Of a DNA stretch of 64,000 bases, positions 13,301 through 24,200 are shown piece by piece. Positions within the stretch are counted from its first letter, which is position 1; each line of letters opens with the position of its first letter. The DNA lies in contig JBLDXI010000003.1 in assembly GCA_047495785.1 (NCBI GenBank), forward strand, positions 1,984,001-2,048,000, given 5' to 3'. Made by a program: the position numbers and the translations under genes. The DNA is from Lepidodermella squamata. Lineage: Eukaryota; Gastrotricha. The notes beneath the pieces were generated by a model that was not told the DNA's origin, made no database searches, and saw nothing but the letters and a program-made list of their open reading frames with translations.

Positions 13301-16300
13301 CATCAAAAAATCCGCTTCGAAAATTGAGAAGGTTTACTTTTTTCAAACACTTGACATTCCACAACCATGAGGTTCATATTTTGACCATCAACAACAGAAC
13401 CCGTGTGGGTAATCTCACAAAATCGCATGGGCTAATTCTTTACCGTTAGTGAGCCGTAGTTGCTCTAACTTGAAAAAGGGAAAATAGGACTTCAGGGTTC
13501 TATTAATTTGCATGAAAGCATCACCAACACCACAAAAGGTAAAGGGTGGACTAGGAGCGGGCCCGATGACAGGCGGTCATTGAGGACGACTACTGGTGAC
13601 TTCATCGTCGTTGGCGGACGTAAGCGGACGCCTTCGATTTGCTCGCGAAGTGGCAGCACATGTCTCGGCGTAGCGGACTTGAACTTGGGAGAAAAACTCT
13701 GAAAGGCGACAGCGCCGCTCGAGATCGGTGATGCGAACGCGGTCAGCCAGGCGAACGTTGAGCATCGCACGCAGGCACTTGTTCTGGAGGACGTCGAGGC
13801 GGCGTAACTGTTGCTTTGCAGCCGAAAGAGGCGATCGAGCGGACGAGAGCGAGGTAGCTGGCACGACGCCAGCGGAAGGAGAGCCCAGGGCGCGGAACGA
13901 TGGTGTAATACCAATCCCAGCAGCCGGGTAGACTTTCTTGTTGCATATTTCACCCTGGTCCCGGACCAGGCCATGTTAGCAGAGTGAATGAACGGCCCTC
14001 ATGGACTCACTCTCAATAAGTCATTAAAATTGGCAAAATAGGGAGTGGAACTTGACAGGAACAATCCGGGACATTCTGACAACATTTCGGAGGATTAATT
14101 CCAAATTTAAAGTGTCTACCTGGCGCATCCCATTTTAACTTGAAAATTCTTGAAATTATATAATTATATATTTCTATAATTATTTCAAATTATAGAAACA
14201 ACTGAATTATTGAATTTTTATTTAGGGAAACGAATTTCTCGACCTCATGCTACAACATGATATGAAAGAAGTCGTCGAACACGCGTCTGTTCAGCGGTAC
14301 CTGAGCGATATTTTCGCCGGCTCTTTGTCAACATGGCCTAGAGGCTCGTTCCTCTTTCTGCTCCTGATTTTCCTGATCTTCCCGCCAATAATGCTGTACT
14401 TCTGCGTTCCGATGGGCAAGGCCGCCTACCATCGCATTCCAGTCATCAAATTTCTAGCCATGATTGCCGCTCATTTTTACGTGATTGTTTTTCAAACAAT
14501 TATCGCATGCATCCCACTCGATCCGATAATTTATCGCGTCAACTACCTACCCAACTGGTACGAAGTAGTCTATCTAGCCCTGATTGGTGGAATGATCGTG
14601 ACCGAGTTGACGAAAAGTGGGACATCAATGGGACTGGGCGGCTGGCTGCGTTACGTCATCATCTTTTTCAGCATTATAGCCGCTCTTTTCCAAATTGCCG
14701 CAATCGGCGTGGAGTGAGTTATTCATATTTTATTAACTTTTTGTGTTTTTGCATTTTTCGGTAAATTTTTAAAATTTGAAACCCAAGAATTTGAAATTTT
14801 GTAGAATTTTTTAATTTGAATTTTGAAATTTTCAATTTCAATTTTTGAATTAAAATATTTTAAAAAATTCATTGAAATGTAAAATTTTGGTTTACAGCTT
14901 TCAAAATGATGGGCGAACCGCTGATCTCGTTCTAATGTACCTTCGCAATTTGATGATATCATTCGCTCTTTTCGCAGCGATAATTCTCATCTTGGGTAAG
15001 AATACCTATTTTGGCCAATTTTTCTCGGCTTTCATAAACAATTTTAACCAGATTTCATCCTAATTCATCATTTATTCGGCCCATTTGGAATCATCATCAG
15101 CAGTCTTATGAGAGATCTACTCACGTTTATCGTCGTGTTGATGATTTTCCTCGTCGGTTTCGTCTTTTTGATAGCTTGTCTATTCTCGCCAGTTACTAAG
15201 GACGCCGCCGTTCTGAAAAATAACACCAATACAGGCCTAACGAACCCGATACCACCACCTATCGATAACATGCGCCCATTTTCGGTCCTGCAAGCTGCGA
15301 ATACGCTTAGTAAATCGATGCGGAAAAAGCGGGAAGCAGAGTTGAAAAATTCGAAAATTAAGGTGGATCCACCAGAAACCGAAAAGCCTCCGAAATGCCG
15401 ACCGGTGTCAACCGGCAAAAATCAACCACCTGTCGCGCCCAAAGTTCGAAAGCGTCGTGATACGGGCGATTTTAACAGTTACGGTCGACTGGTTAAAAAT
15501 GACGACGACGAATTTCGGGTGATAAATAACATGGATTATTCTATTATTTTGGTCCTATTCGAAATTCTCTATTTCGCCATGTTCAACATGATTGGCCCTG
15601 AATTGCTGCCGAGGATAAAAAATGGACCTGAATGGAGCAGCCCGTTGATTGTGATGTTAGTTATCGTCCAGCTTAAAATCTCAATTTAAAATTTTTTTTT
15701 CTAATTATTATGAACTTCAAAATTTCAATTTTTATTTAAATTGATTTTTAAAATTCCCATTTCAATTTTTGAATTTAACTTTTAATTTTTGAAATTTCAA
15801 TTTCAATTTATTTTTTAGATACTTTGGTGCCTGGACCTTGGTTGCTTGTATTGTCCTGATCCCTCTGCTGATCGCCGTTTTAACCGAAACTTACAAAATG
15901 ATTCACATGCGGTCTGATCTCGAGTGGAAATTTGTTCGCGCAAAATCGATCCGCGACATGATCAAAATGCCAGCAGCTCCTACGCCGCTGAACCTCTTGG
16001 TCAGGCCGTATCTGTACATACGGGCGATTATGCGGCAGGGAAAGCGCATGTTCTCGCCATACGCTCAGTTCTATGTTGATCAGTACGAACATGTCGATGA
16101 GTTGCACCTGGCGGCGATTGATAAATTGATCAATCGACACGAATCTTTGAGAAGTCGCGGCGGGCGGATTTTGAGATTCCTGAAACGGAGGATGCAGGAT
16201 AAGGGCGTGTTGCCAGAAGAGGCAGAATCAAGTTAGCATAATTGATTATAATTTCCAAATACAGTGAAACCCCGATTTTGCGCCCTCGGATTTTCCGCCA

Positions 16301-17949
16301 ATTCGGATTTTACGCCAGGTTTTCGAGTGCCCCCCGGCGAAGGCAATGTAAAAGAGGCTAAAGTACATCCGATTTCACGCCACCGGATTTTACGCCAGGT
16401 TTTTCCGCGCCCCCGCGCAGCCATAATAAGCCAAAACACCTCCGATTTTACGCCAAACTCAGATTTTTGCCAAATCGCGCCAAAATTTGCATTCACGTAT
16501 ATAACGATTTAAAGAATACTTTCAGTTTCACTAGTTTATGAGTAAACCATACACGGCATGCTAGTAAATTCATGAAACGAAGTGAGCAGCAATGCCCGCT
16601 CAAGGCATAACAACTCTTCGGCAGTTTGGAATATCCGAAAACAAATTAGATATTCAGAATCAGCGCAAAAAGTTAGGGTGTTTGGCTAGTTAGCGCGCAG
16701 TTACCTTCCAAAATGAAGAAGAAATAGATGCGCAAAGTTGCTTTCAAGTTTCAAGTGCGTTAAACCAAGGCGCGCGTGTAACATATCAGCAGCGCTTGCG
16801 AGTTGACGCGCCATGCGTGTGTAACCGCTCTTTTGTTGTAGTCACCCGCGAGCCGCGCGCACGCGTATAGTAGTCTCTATGCATCCGCAAGGCGCGCACA
16901 CTTATTTTTTTGCTTATAAATTGTGTTCACAATTTGGATGGTTACCACGCGCAAGGTTGGGGTCTACCCTAACTTTTTGCGCTGATTCTGGATATCTAAT
17001 TTGTTTTCAGATATTCCTAACCGTTGAAGAGTTGCTATTTCCTCTTGAATTGAACTTTAGCTCTTACAATACAACTATAAACATCTCACTTAATCCAACT
17101 AAGGAATGAACCGCGCATTATTCCAGCTGAAAACAATTTTGCTAGCAACATCAAACGTCGCCGCAATCCTTACCGAAAATACAATATCCTAAATAAATAG
17201 AAATAAAGGCGTCAATTCTATTCTATATGACCTATTCTAGCGAGCAATGAGTATCAAGCTCTTGAACAGTTGTGACAGAATAGTTGTGGTAAAGTGGAAT
17301 AGAGCCACCCTAGGTGTTGGGTTGTTAGTTAATTGTGTATATAAATCGTGTGAAAGCAAAAATAATTAAAATCCGCGTGTTTTTTATTTGAAAAACCCCA
17401 ACTTTCGATTTTCCGCCAATTCGGATTTTACGCCAACTTTTCCGTTGCCCCCGCAATCGGCGTAGAACCGGGGTTTCACTGTAATTAACTCAAAGAAAAA
17501 TTTCATTAAATAAGAAAATTAAAAATTATGAAATTTTAAATTGATAAAATCGGAGATTTTTAAATTTTTTATTTTTTTTTTTTTTAGCTGAGGACGACTT
17601 CGGTGCCGGGGACGGTCCCAACTACCAAGCCGTGGAAATAGGCCCCCAGCCAATGCAGGACGTGCTCGATTGGTCGATTGTCGTGGCTCGTTTCCGCGAA
17701 ATGTTCGGCGATTTCCGCAGTTCAATTTTCATGCAAAGCGAGCACGATAAAATTTACAAATTCAAAGTAATACCGACGAAAAAAGACGAAATAGCCTCGG
17801 CGGCTATTAAAAATAAGGAAGAAATCATTTTCAGCGAGACACACTATCAACGACGCCGCATGAGCACGCTGACCACCAAAAATCAGGTCGCAAAACCTAT
17901 TGCTAAGCTTGCCATGGTTCGGCGAATGTCGAAAGCAATAAAAAATTGA
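4302..17949 (+). CDS. TRPN: TRPN/NOMPC-like channel B
   Basis: This is a complete TRPN channel gene of 16 exons: 4302-5417, 6626-7274, 9678-10093, 10402-10524, 10582-10758, 10811-10835, 10889-10965, 11028-11258, 11491-11721, 11936-12314, 12478-12869, 14226-14713, 14898-14995, 15052-15655, 15819-16231, 17588-17949. The sum is 5781 nt, 1926 residues. Residues 1-150 are acidic and likely disordered; 29 ankyrin repeats run from about 160 to 1180, the NOMPC number, and would form the gating spring. The elbow is near 1314-1334, S1-S4 near 1345-1467, S5 near 1490-1512, the turret near 1513-1625 with RKKR/EA and RKRR/DT sites, then pore helix (LYFAMFNMIGPELL), S6 and TRP helix EWKFVRAKSIRDM. The tail has QDVLDWSIVVARF. 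Expected role: a mechanically gated cation channel of sensory cells. Exon 6 has only 25 nt. Introns hold a LINE piece and a nested MITE. Confidence 0.92.
5418..6625 (+). other. intron 1 of gene B
   Basis: This 1.2-kb intron has donor GTAAGT and acceptor TTTTATAG. I see no coding remnant, RNA gene or clear repeat in it. It interrupts ankyrin repeat 7 just before LHIAAE. Confidence 0.6.
7275..9677 (+). other. intron 2 of gene B
   Basis: This 2.4-kb intron has a donor at GTAAAA (7275) and acceptor GATTTTAG ending 9677. A stretch near 8035-8095 is rich in GGGTT-like words. On the minus strand at 8766-9160 there is a possible transposon-derived zinc-finger piece, listed separately. An open minus frame at 8234-8686 (150 codons) has no family features I recognise. 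Confidence 0.5.
8766..9160 (-). pseudogene. possible BED/hAT-type zinc-finger fragment
   Basis: The minus strand encodes a Ser/Thr-rich stretch, then, in an overlapping frame, FFIKYGLGNNVTCTKCDLTC followed by about ten residues and VAHFEERA. The C-x2-C with a downstream His after an aromatic-rich lead resembles BED fingers of hAT transposases. The two frames overlap out of phase and no catalytic domain follows, so at best this is a decayed fragment in intron 2 of gene B. The family call is weak. Confidence 0.25.
12870..14225 (+). other. intron 11 of gene B
   Basis: This 1.36-kb intron lies between the codons for the linker residues AK and GNEF. It carries an antisense LINE reverse-transcriptase fragment (13577-13946) in a GC-richer island. 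The rest is AT-rich with no other feature seen. Confidence 0.6.
13577..13946 (-). pseudogene. non-LTR retrotransposon reverse-transcriptase remnant
   Basis: Read on the minus strand, one frame gives YLALVRSIASFGCKAT and an overlapping second frame gives RLDVLQNKCLRAMLNVRLAD followed by RVRITDLERRCRLSEF. This order (ALVRS...YGC-like, then LQNKCLR, then DRV+...L) is typical of the C-terminal thumb region of LINE reverse transcriptases. The frame break near 13800 and missing catalytic part show it is dead. It is higher in GC than the intron around it. The clade cannot be told. Confidence 0.5.
16262..17481. mobile_element. pogo/Tigger-like MITE, 1.22 kb
   Basis: It begins CAGTGAAACCCCG and ends with the inverse CGGGGTTTCACTG, flanked by TA on both sides (16260-16261, 17482-17483). 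Next to both ends are repeats of CGGATTTTACGCCA and CGATTTTCCGCCAATTCGG. CAGTG termini with TA duplication are usual for pogo/Tigger and mariner relatives. There is no transposase ORF. It carries a second, foldback element inside. Confidence 0.75.
16605..17040. repeat. foldback element, copy 2, nested in MITE
   Basis: The left arm near 16610-16677 has TTAGATATTCAGAATCAGCG; the right arm near 16973-17030 is its inverse (CGCTGATTCTGGATATCTAA). Arms and the CG-rich loop match the element at 3505-3960. Because it sits inside the MITE at 16262-17481, it either inserted after the MITE or was captured by it. Confidence 0.6.
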
Positions 17950-18118
17950 TTATTCGTTTTCAAATTAATTAATTGAAAATTTAATTAAAATTGAAGTTGT
18001 GATTGTTTATTTTATTTAAACTAATTTAATTTTTTTTAATTTTAATTTTAATTTAAAAATTGTTCTCATTTGCAATCGATTCGAAATTATTCTTGTGACC
18101 TTGTTTTTCATTGTGATT

Positions 18119-18124
18119 AATAAA
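18119..18124 (+). terminator. poly(A) signal of gene B
   Basis: AATAAA lies 170 bases after the stop of gene B and 140 bases before the ATG of gene C. Another AATAAA at 17937 lies inside the last codons and is less likely to be used. Confidence 0.45.
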
Positions 18125-18263
18125 AATCGATTTTATTAGTTATTTCCTGATTTTTCTGTCGCCGCATAGCAACCGGTGTTGTTTCCTGTTGTAAGCGTCG
18201 CGCTTTCGATTATTAATTACGGCGAGAATTTTCGCATTCTGGTCAGTTTTGAGCTTACGCGAA

Positions 18264-21200
18264 ATGGCGAACCCTTCGATTTTAGCCGCTTTCAAAAAGC
18301 CGAGTACTTCGAAAATCTCTCGAATCGCCTCGACCTTCCAGCTACTGCCGCACCAGTCCAGCCGCGACGTTATCGCCGGGCCATCAGAGCCGCCTATCGC
18401 CGAGCAAGCCGCCGAACCACCCGCCGCGCCTGTAGCCCTACCCAAGGCGGAGGAAATTTTTGAGAAATCTCAAAAATCAGCTCAACCTAGCGATTTGAGG
18501 GGCAAAATTGCGGAGGATGATGACAACAAGTCTGTGTCAAGTGGCCGCGGGGAGGATGCTGCTAAGGTGTCCGACTACGGCAGTGATGACGAGCAGGAGG
18601 CGGACGCGGCCCAGGTGCGGACTGGTTTGCCGGGGCCGTTGAGTCGCAAGGTGAAAATTAAGGATATGGACAAGAATTCGGCCGAATTTCGCCTAATGAT
18701 GATAGCCGCGGCGAAGCGTGACGATTGGTCCACGGTTGAAGGGTTGATCAAGAAAATGGGCCGTAAAGACAAGCGCTTAAATGCTTTTGACCCAGATACA
18801 GGTAACATTCTGGCGATGTTCTGGCGATTATCTCAAAAAAATTATTTTTTTAGGAGAAACAACTTTAATGGTCGCTTGTCAGAAGTCGCGAGTTTTGGTG
18901 GTTGAACGGCTTTGCTCGATTGGTGCATTGCTGAATTGTCGGTCATACGTGAGTATAAAATTTTCAATCAAATTCAGGTTTAATTTGCATGTTTTATTCA
19001 AGGATCGGCGAACTGCTATTCATTACGCTGCGAAGGAAAGCCACGAAGAAGTGTTGAAATCGCTCTTGACGTGGAAAGCTGATCCTAATCTATTTGGCGG
19101 CGTAAGTTTTTGAAATTTCGATTGCGAATCTTATTAGGTGGCTTGACTTGTTTTGGATTTGAATGATGTGATGTGATACCATGAATAGTGAAAAGTGGCA
19201 AATGTGAACTTTGCACTCAATTATTTCAAACTTGTGTGTTGCATAATAACTAAGCTATATTGTGAGCTCACAATCGCAACGCGCTTTTTCAAAAACTCGT
19301 GTTTCAAATTTTCTCTCAGTATAGAAAAATCAATGTTTAAAAAAATCCAGTTTTTTATTTACCTGATTTTTTCATCAATTTTCGAAAACTGCCGTTTAGA
19401 ATGTTTATCAACGGTCCAGCTTTAAGCAAGCCGTGACTAATGCGTTATAGTATTCTTTTCCTGAACATTTTTTTTCTAAGTTTTACCGAAGCGGAACTGA
19501 ATTTCAAGAACAAAATTTCAATTCCCCCTCAAATTTCATTTTTGATAAAATTAACGCCATATTTTATGAGAGAAAGTTGGGTTCAAAAGGTGATGTTGAG
19601 ATTAAAAACGAAAAAACCGATAAAACCCGGGTTCCTGGTATCTGGTTCCTAATTTTCGGTAATTTATCCAGTTGGTCCGAATTTATCGGGATTTTTTATC
19701 CCTTTCGAAATTTTGTGGCCATGAGACGTGATTTCACCGATCATTTCACCTTCTGATCTCTTATCCGTGTACTCCGTATTATTATGGGACACGCCGCACC
19801 ACGACCTCCTGGGATTCGCGCTTGTAAACTGGTTCAATACTTTTTTCTAGAAATTGAAATGAATGAATTAACTAGTTGCATCTTTATATTGCCCAAAATT
19901 GCCAGTTTTCTGATTGTTGGAACTTCAGGTTGATTCCCTGCTCAAAGTCATGGGCATAATTGCATTTTTCTGTCAAATTTAGTGAAGGGAAAACCCATGC
20001 TGAATTTCATTCCAATTAAAATTTGATCATAACTAGGAAATTATTATTTTCCAAAACGACATACACTGCGTTTTAATTGTTCTAAATTCGATTTTTGCTC
20101 CAATTATCTTCAGTTTGAGCTCAAACAACAACGGATGAGACAAGGATTTTCTATTTCAAAATCCCATGTTTCTAGCATCCAAACCTTGAAATTACCCCGA
20201 GGGTTTCCTCGGTTGCCCTGTCGAAAATTAACCTGTGTTAGGGTATATTGATTGTTTTCAAATTTCCATAATTTTCAGGAGCATATGCAACTTCCGTTGC
20301 ACATCGCTGCCTCTCGCCAGTACGGCCTCGCGCAGTCGCAGACGCTGCTGCGAGCCAGCTTAAAAGAATGCCGCATCTGCCGCGACGGCCTCGGCAACCT
20401 GCCAATCACCTACGCCGTCCTATCCGGCTACGCCACCCTGGTGAAAGAACTCGTCGACGAGTACCAGGCCGAGCAGATGCGATGGCAGGACGAGCGAAAC
20501 GGCGATTCGCTAGTGCACATAGCCGTTCGCAACAAACAGTACAACATCATCAGTTGCCTGTGCCTAGACGCTGGGGCTGACGTGAATGTCCAGAACAAGG
20601 ACGGCCAGACGCCGCTTCACATCGCGGCGCGGCAGGGTGACTCGAAAATGACGAAACTCCTGCACAGCTTCAAGGCTAACCCGGACATCGGCGATAAGGA
20701 CGAGCGAACGCCGCTGCATATCGCGTCAGAATGCGGCCATACCGATGTCGTAGAACTCCTAGTCGAGCGATTCAAGGCGAATTTGCACCTCAGGACTAAG
20801 GACGGGTCCACCTTAATGCATCTATGCGCTGAGAAGGGGTTCGCTGATACTGTCCTTTCGTTCATTAGACAGGGTGTCCCACTTAATATGGCGAATAAGG
20901 TCGGCGTGTTGTGTCTGCATGTCGCGGCGCAAAACGGCCATTTGTCCGTGGTTAAGGCCCTGATATCGAAGGGGTCGAACGTGGACGCGAGGACGAAGGA
21001 GGGATATACGGCGTTGTATTTGAGTGTGTTGAACAATAAGCCGGATATCATTCAGACGCTGTTGGGGTTCGGCGCTAAGGTGGATTTGAAGGGCGGGCCG
21101 ACGAAGGAGTCGCCGCTGCACGTTGCTGCTAAGGTGCCGAATGGATTTACGTGTGCGCAAATTCTACTTCAGAGCAGCGCTATGGTCAATATAACGACGG

Positions 21201-24200
21201 AAGAGGTCAGTTTAAGATTTTCATCTCGAAGATCATTTAAAGAATTAGAGCGTTTCTCGTCTAATTTCCAAAATTGAAAATATGAGAGATTGGAATGAAA
21301 ATATATTTTATTTTAAAATGTGATTGCCTTTTGATTAAAAATTGAATATTTTTAGAAATTCAAATGTTGAATGTATTAGAAAATTCAAAAATTATGAAAT
21401 TTAATTAATCGCCGATTCAACACCTGATTACATATTTATTTAAACATTTTTTATAACTTAATTTTACAAAATTTCTATACAATTTCGTAGGATGATTTTG
21501 CTTGTAGTGAAAAAATTGGAAAAAATCACCGATCACCCAAGGCATCAGGCTATCGATTTTTTCCGAATTCGATTTGATTATCGATGATTGGTGATTTTTG
21601 TAATCAGAAGCTCTGTAAACTCAAAATCACCCCATTGCATGGCTTCACCTAGGCGGATTCTGGACAAAATTTTGACATGAAAATAATTTTAGCGTAAAGC
21701 TAGGAATGGTCCTGGTTTCAGGTGGAACGGCAAATTTTATATGACCAATTATTGGTAAATTGACGATTTATCGAGTTACAATTTTGCCCAACTTCGGGAA
21801 AACCTCTATCCTTAGTTGATGATGGGCTAGCCTAAAGCTGGGCTCATGCTGATAAAATTTTATTGAGGATAGCGTGCTTTGGCGCAGTGTTCGGGGGCAA
21901 TGTCAGAGTGACCGACAGGGACCGGCGCTAGCGGCCCAGCAGCACCGAGCAGGGTCTCCACGATGAACCGGACCGGCGAGCGACTATCCGGGAGTTGCAA
22001 ACAGCGGGTAGGGCGGACGCCAACGGGGCTACCGCTACGGGGTTGAAGAAGTGGAGGGCCAGCTGCCCCAATCGTACGCCGAGCGGCAGCTCGTACACTG
22101 CATCAGGCGTTGCGCGAACCAGCCTATACCCTACACCTTCCATCTCAGGCCGTTTCCGCGCACGATTCAGGTTGAAACATTACTTCCGCGACTTTCAGGT
22201 CATCAACTTTGAGATGAAAACCTTACCTACAATCGGTTCTCACAAATCAGTCCAACATAGGGGATCGTAGAACTTTCTGGAGCGTCGAATTTCGAATGTT
22301 TTAGATCCTGACTATTACTTGTTTCTTATATTTCCGCGGCAAACATTCGATCGGCAGATGGTATCAGGTTTCGTTCTCAAACGTCGGCGCGATACCGAAT
22401 GCGCAATTGAAAGAGAAAGTCTGGCCTTGGTCTTACTCCGAAGACCAGGCCGAAAGGTTGCACAGGGGGCAGATAAAAAACGATTTGAGCAACTAGAGAC
22501 GTGATATGTAGCTTTTCTTCAAACGGTACCATGTACCATAGTCGGTAATTTTCAGCTCAATCGCCCAAGCCGTAAATGTTGGCCCGTCGGGGTGGGGCGG
22601 GCGATTAATTTCACGTCGAATTTCTTGTGTGAGAAGTAAAACGATAGATCGGTGAGCACCAAAAATAGCCGGAAGCGCATTGTGCCAGCATCCGAATGAG
22701 AAACGAGAAAGGTACGTAAAGGGTTTCTGTCGCCGAATGGCTATAAATCGCAAATTTATTGTTCGGAGCAAGAAAACCAAATCCGGCTAAGGTTGCACGA
22801 GCCCAAGGTGACCGACTCAAGCCGTTAGCAACCCAGCTTTTCAGAGACTTAATCGTTATTTTGACGGCAATAACTTCGAAATAGGCTCAGAACGCGTTTG
22901 GAATCCGAAATACGAACGCGTATTAAAGGAATACGAAAATGTTTGGGAAGAATTTGATAGAAATAGGAATTATGAGACAATACACGCTGTAACGTTTCAT
23001 CTTGTTGTTTTAGACCGGAGAAACGCCTCTTCACTACGCGGCTAGAAGCGGCGCGCTTGAATTGCTGCGAATGCTGCTAGAAGAAGGCGCCGACCCGATG
23101 CAGCTGACAAAATCTGGCGAAACCGCTCTTCACATCGCCTGCCGGCAGTGCCACTTCGGCTGCTGTAAGGCCATTATCGACTACGTCAACGCGAATATCA
23201 AAGGCAAGGACGCCAGCTCTCTGATCAACCTTAACAACTACGAGGGCGAGACTTGCTTCCACATCGCGGCCGAATTGGGCAAATCACAGACTCACTATCC
23301 CTTCGAAGAAGTCGACATCATCCGCCTGTTGCTGTCAAATGGCGCCGATCCGCTGGAAGTCACGTATTTGACCCATGAAACTTCACTGCACTACTGCGCG
23401 AGGTCGGGCAATCCCGATATTATGATTGAGATTGTGAGGCATTTGGGCGCTGGGTTTCAATCGGCGTGTAACAAGCAGGATAGGATGGGCTGGTCGCCTT
23501 TGATGACGGCGGCTCAACAGGGACATGCGGCTGTGGCTGAAATGCTGCTGGCCAACGCGGCTCGAGCTGATGTTTTCGACGAGGTGAGAAAATATGCAAA
23601 AAAATTGAAAAAATATTATTCTGCAAAAATGCTCTTAAAAAACTCAACATTTGCAAAAATTAAAAAAAATTTCAATTCGATTTTGAAAAATGTTCAAATT
23701 TTTCCGAAATATTCGGCTGTTTTTTAATTGCCTGTTTTGTATTTGAACGGATTAAAATATATTATCAAGTTTATCAATATAAAAAGCAACTCAATAAAAA
23801 TACATCAAATTTCTTGGCGATTTTTGTTCGTCGCTTGAAAAATCATATATTGTTGAAATCGGCTAAAAATCGCAATATTGCCGATAATCGATTATCGATC
23901 GCTAACCGATCGATCAAAACCAAAACAGCACAAAAGTTATATCGATGGAAATTATTGATCAAGGGGATCTCCACTGAAGCTAGCATACCACCATCAATAA
24001 AATCGGATGTACAACTGTCATCCATGACATCGTTCAAGTCTACCAACAAAAATCGTCAACATTTGAGCGATTACTAAAGCATTAAACTTACAATCAAAGG
24101 CACCGCGTGAATGTGAATCTGGGTTGCTGATGATAGTTTTTCGCAGCTTTGCTTTCGACTTGGCTTTAGACTTGGCAGCTTCTTCAGTAGCTAGTTTTGC

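Larger units (their letters stand above)
16232..17587 (+). other. intron 15 of gene B with nested elements
   Basis: The last intron of gene B is almost entirely a MITE (16262-17481) that itself holds a foldback element. Donor GTTAGC is weak; the acceptor follows a long T run ending at 17587. Splicing joins GAATCA-A to CT-GAG and keeps the frame (ST then EDDFG). Confidence 0.7.
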
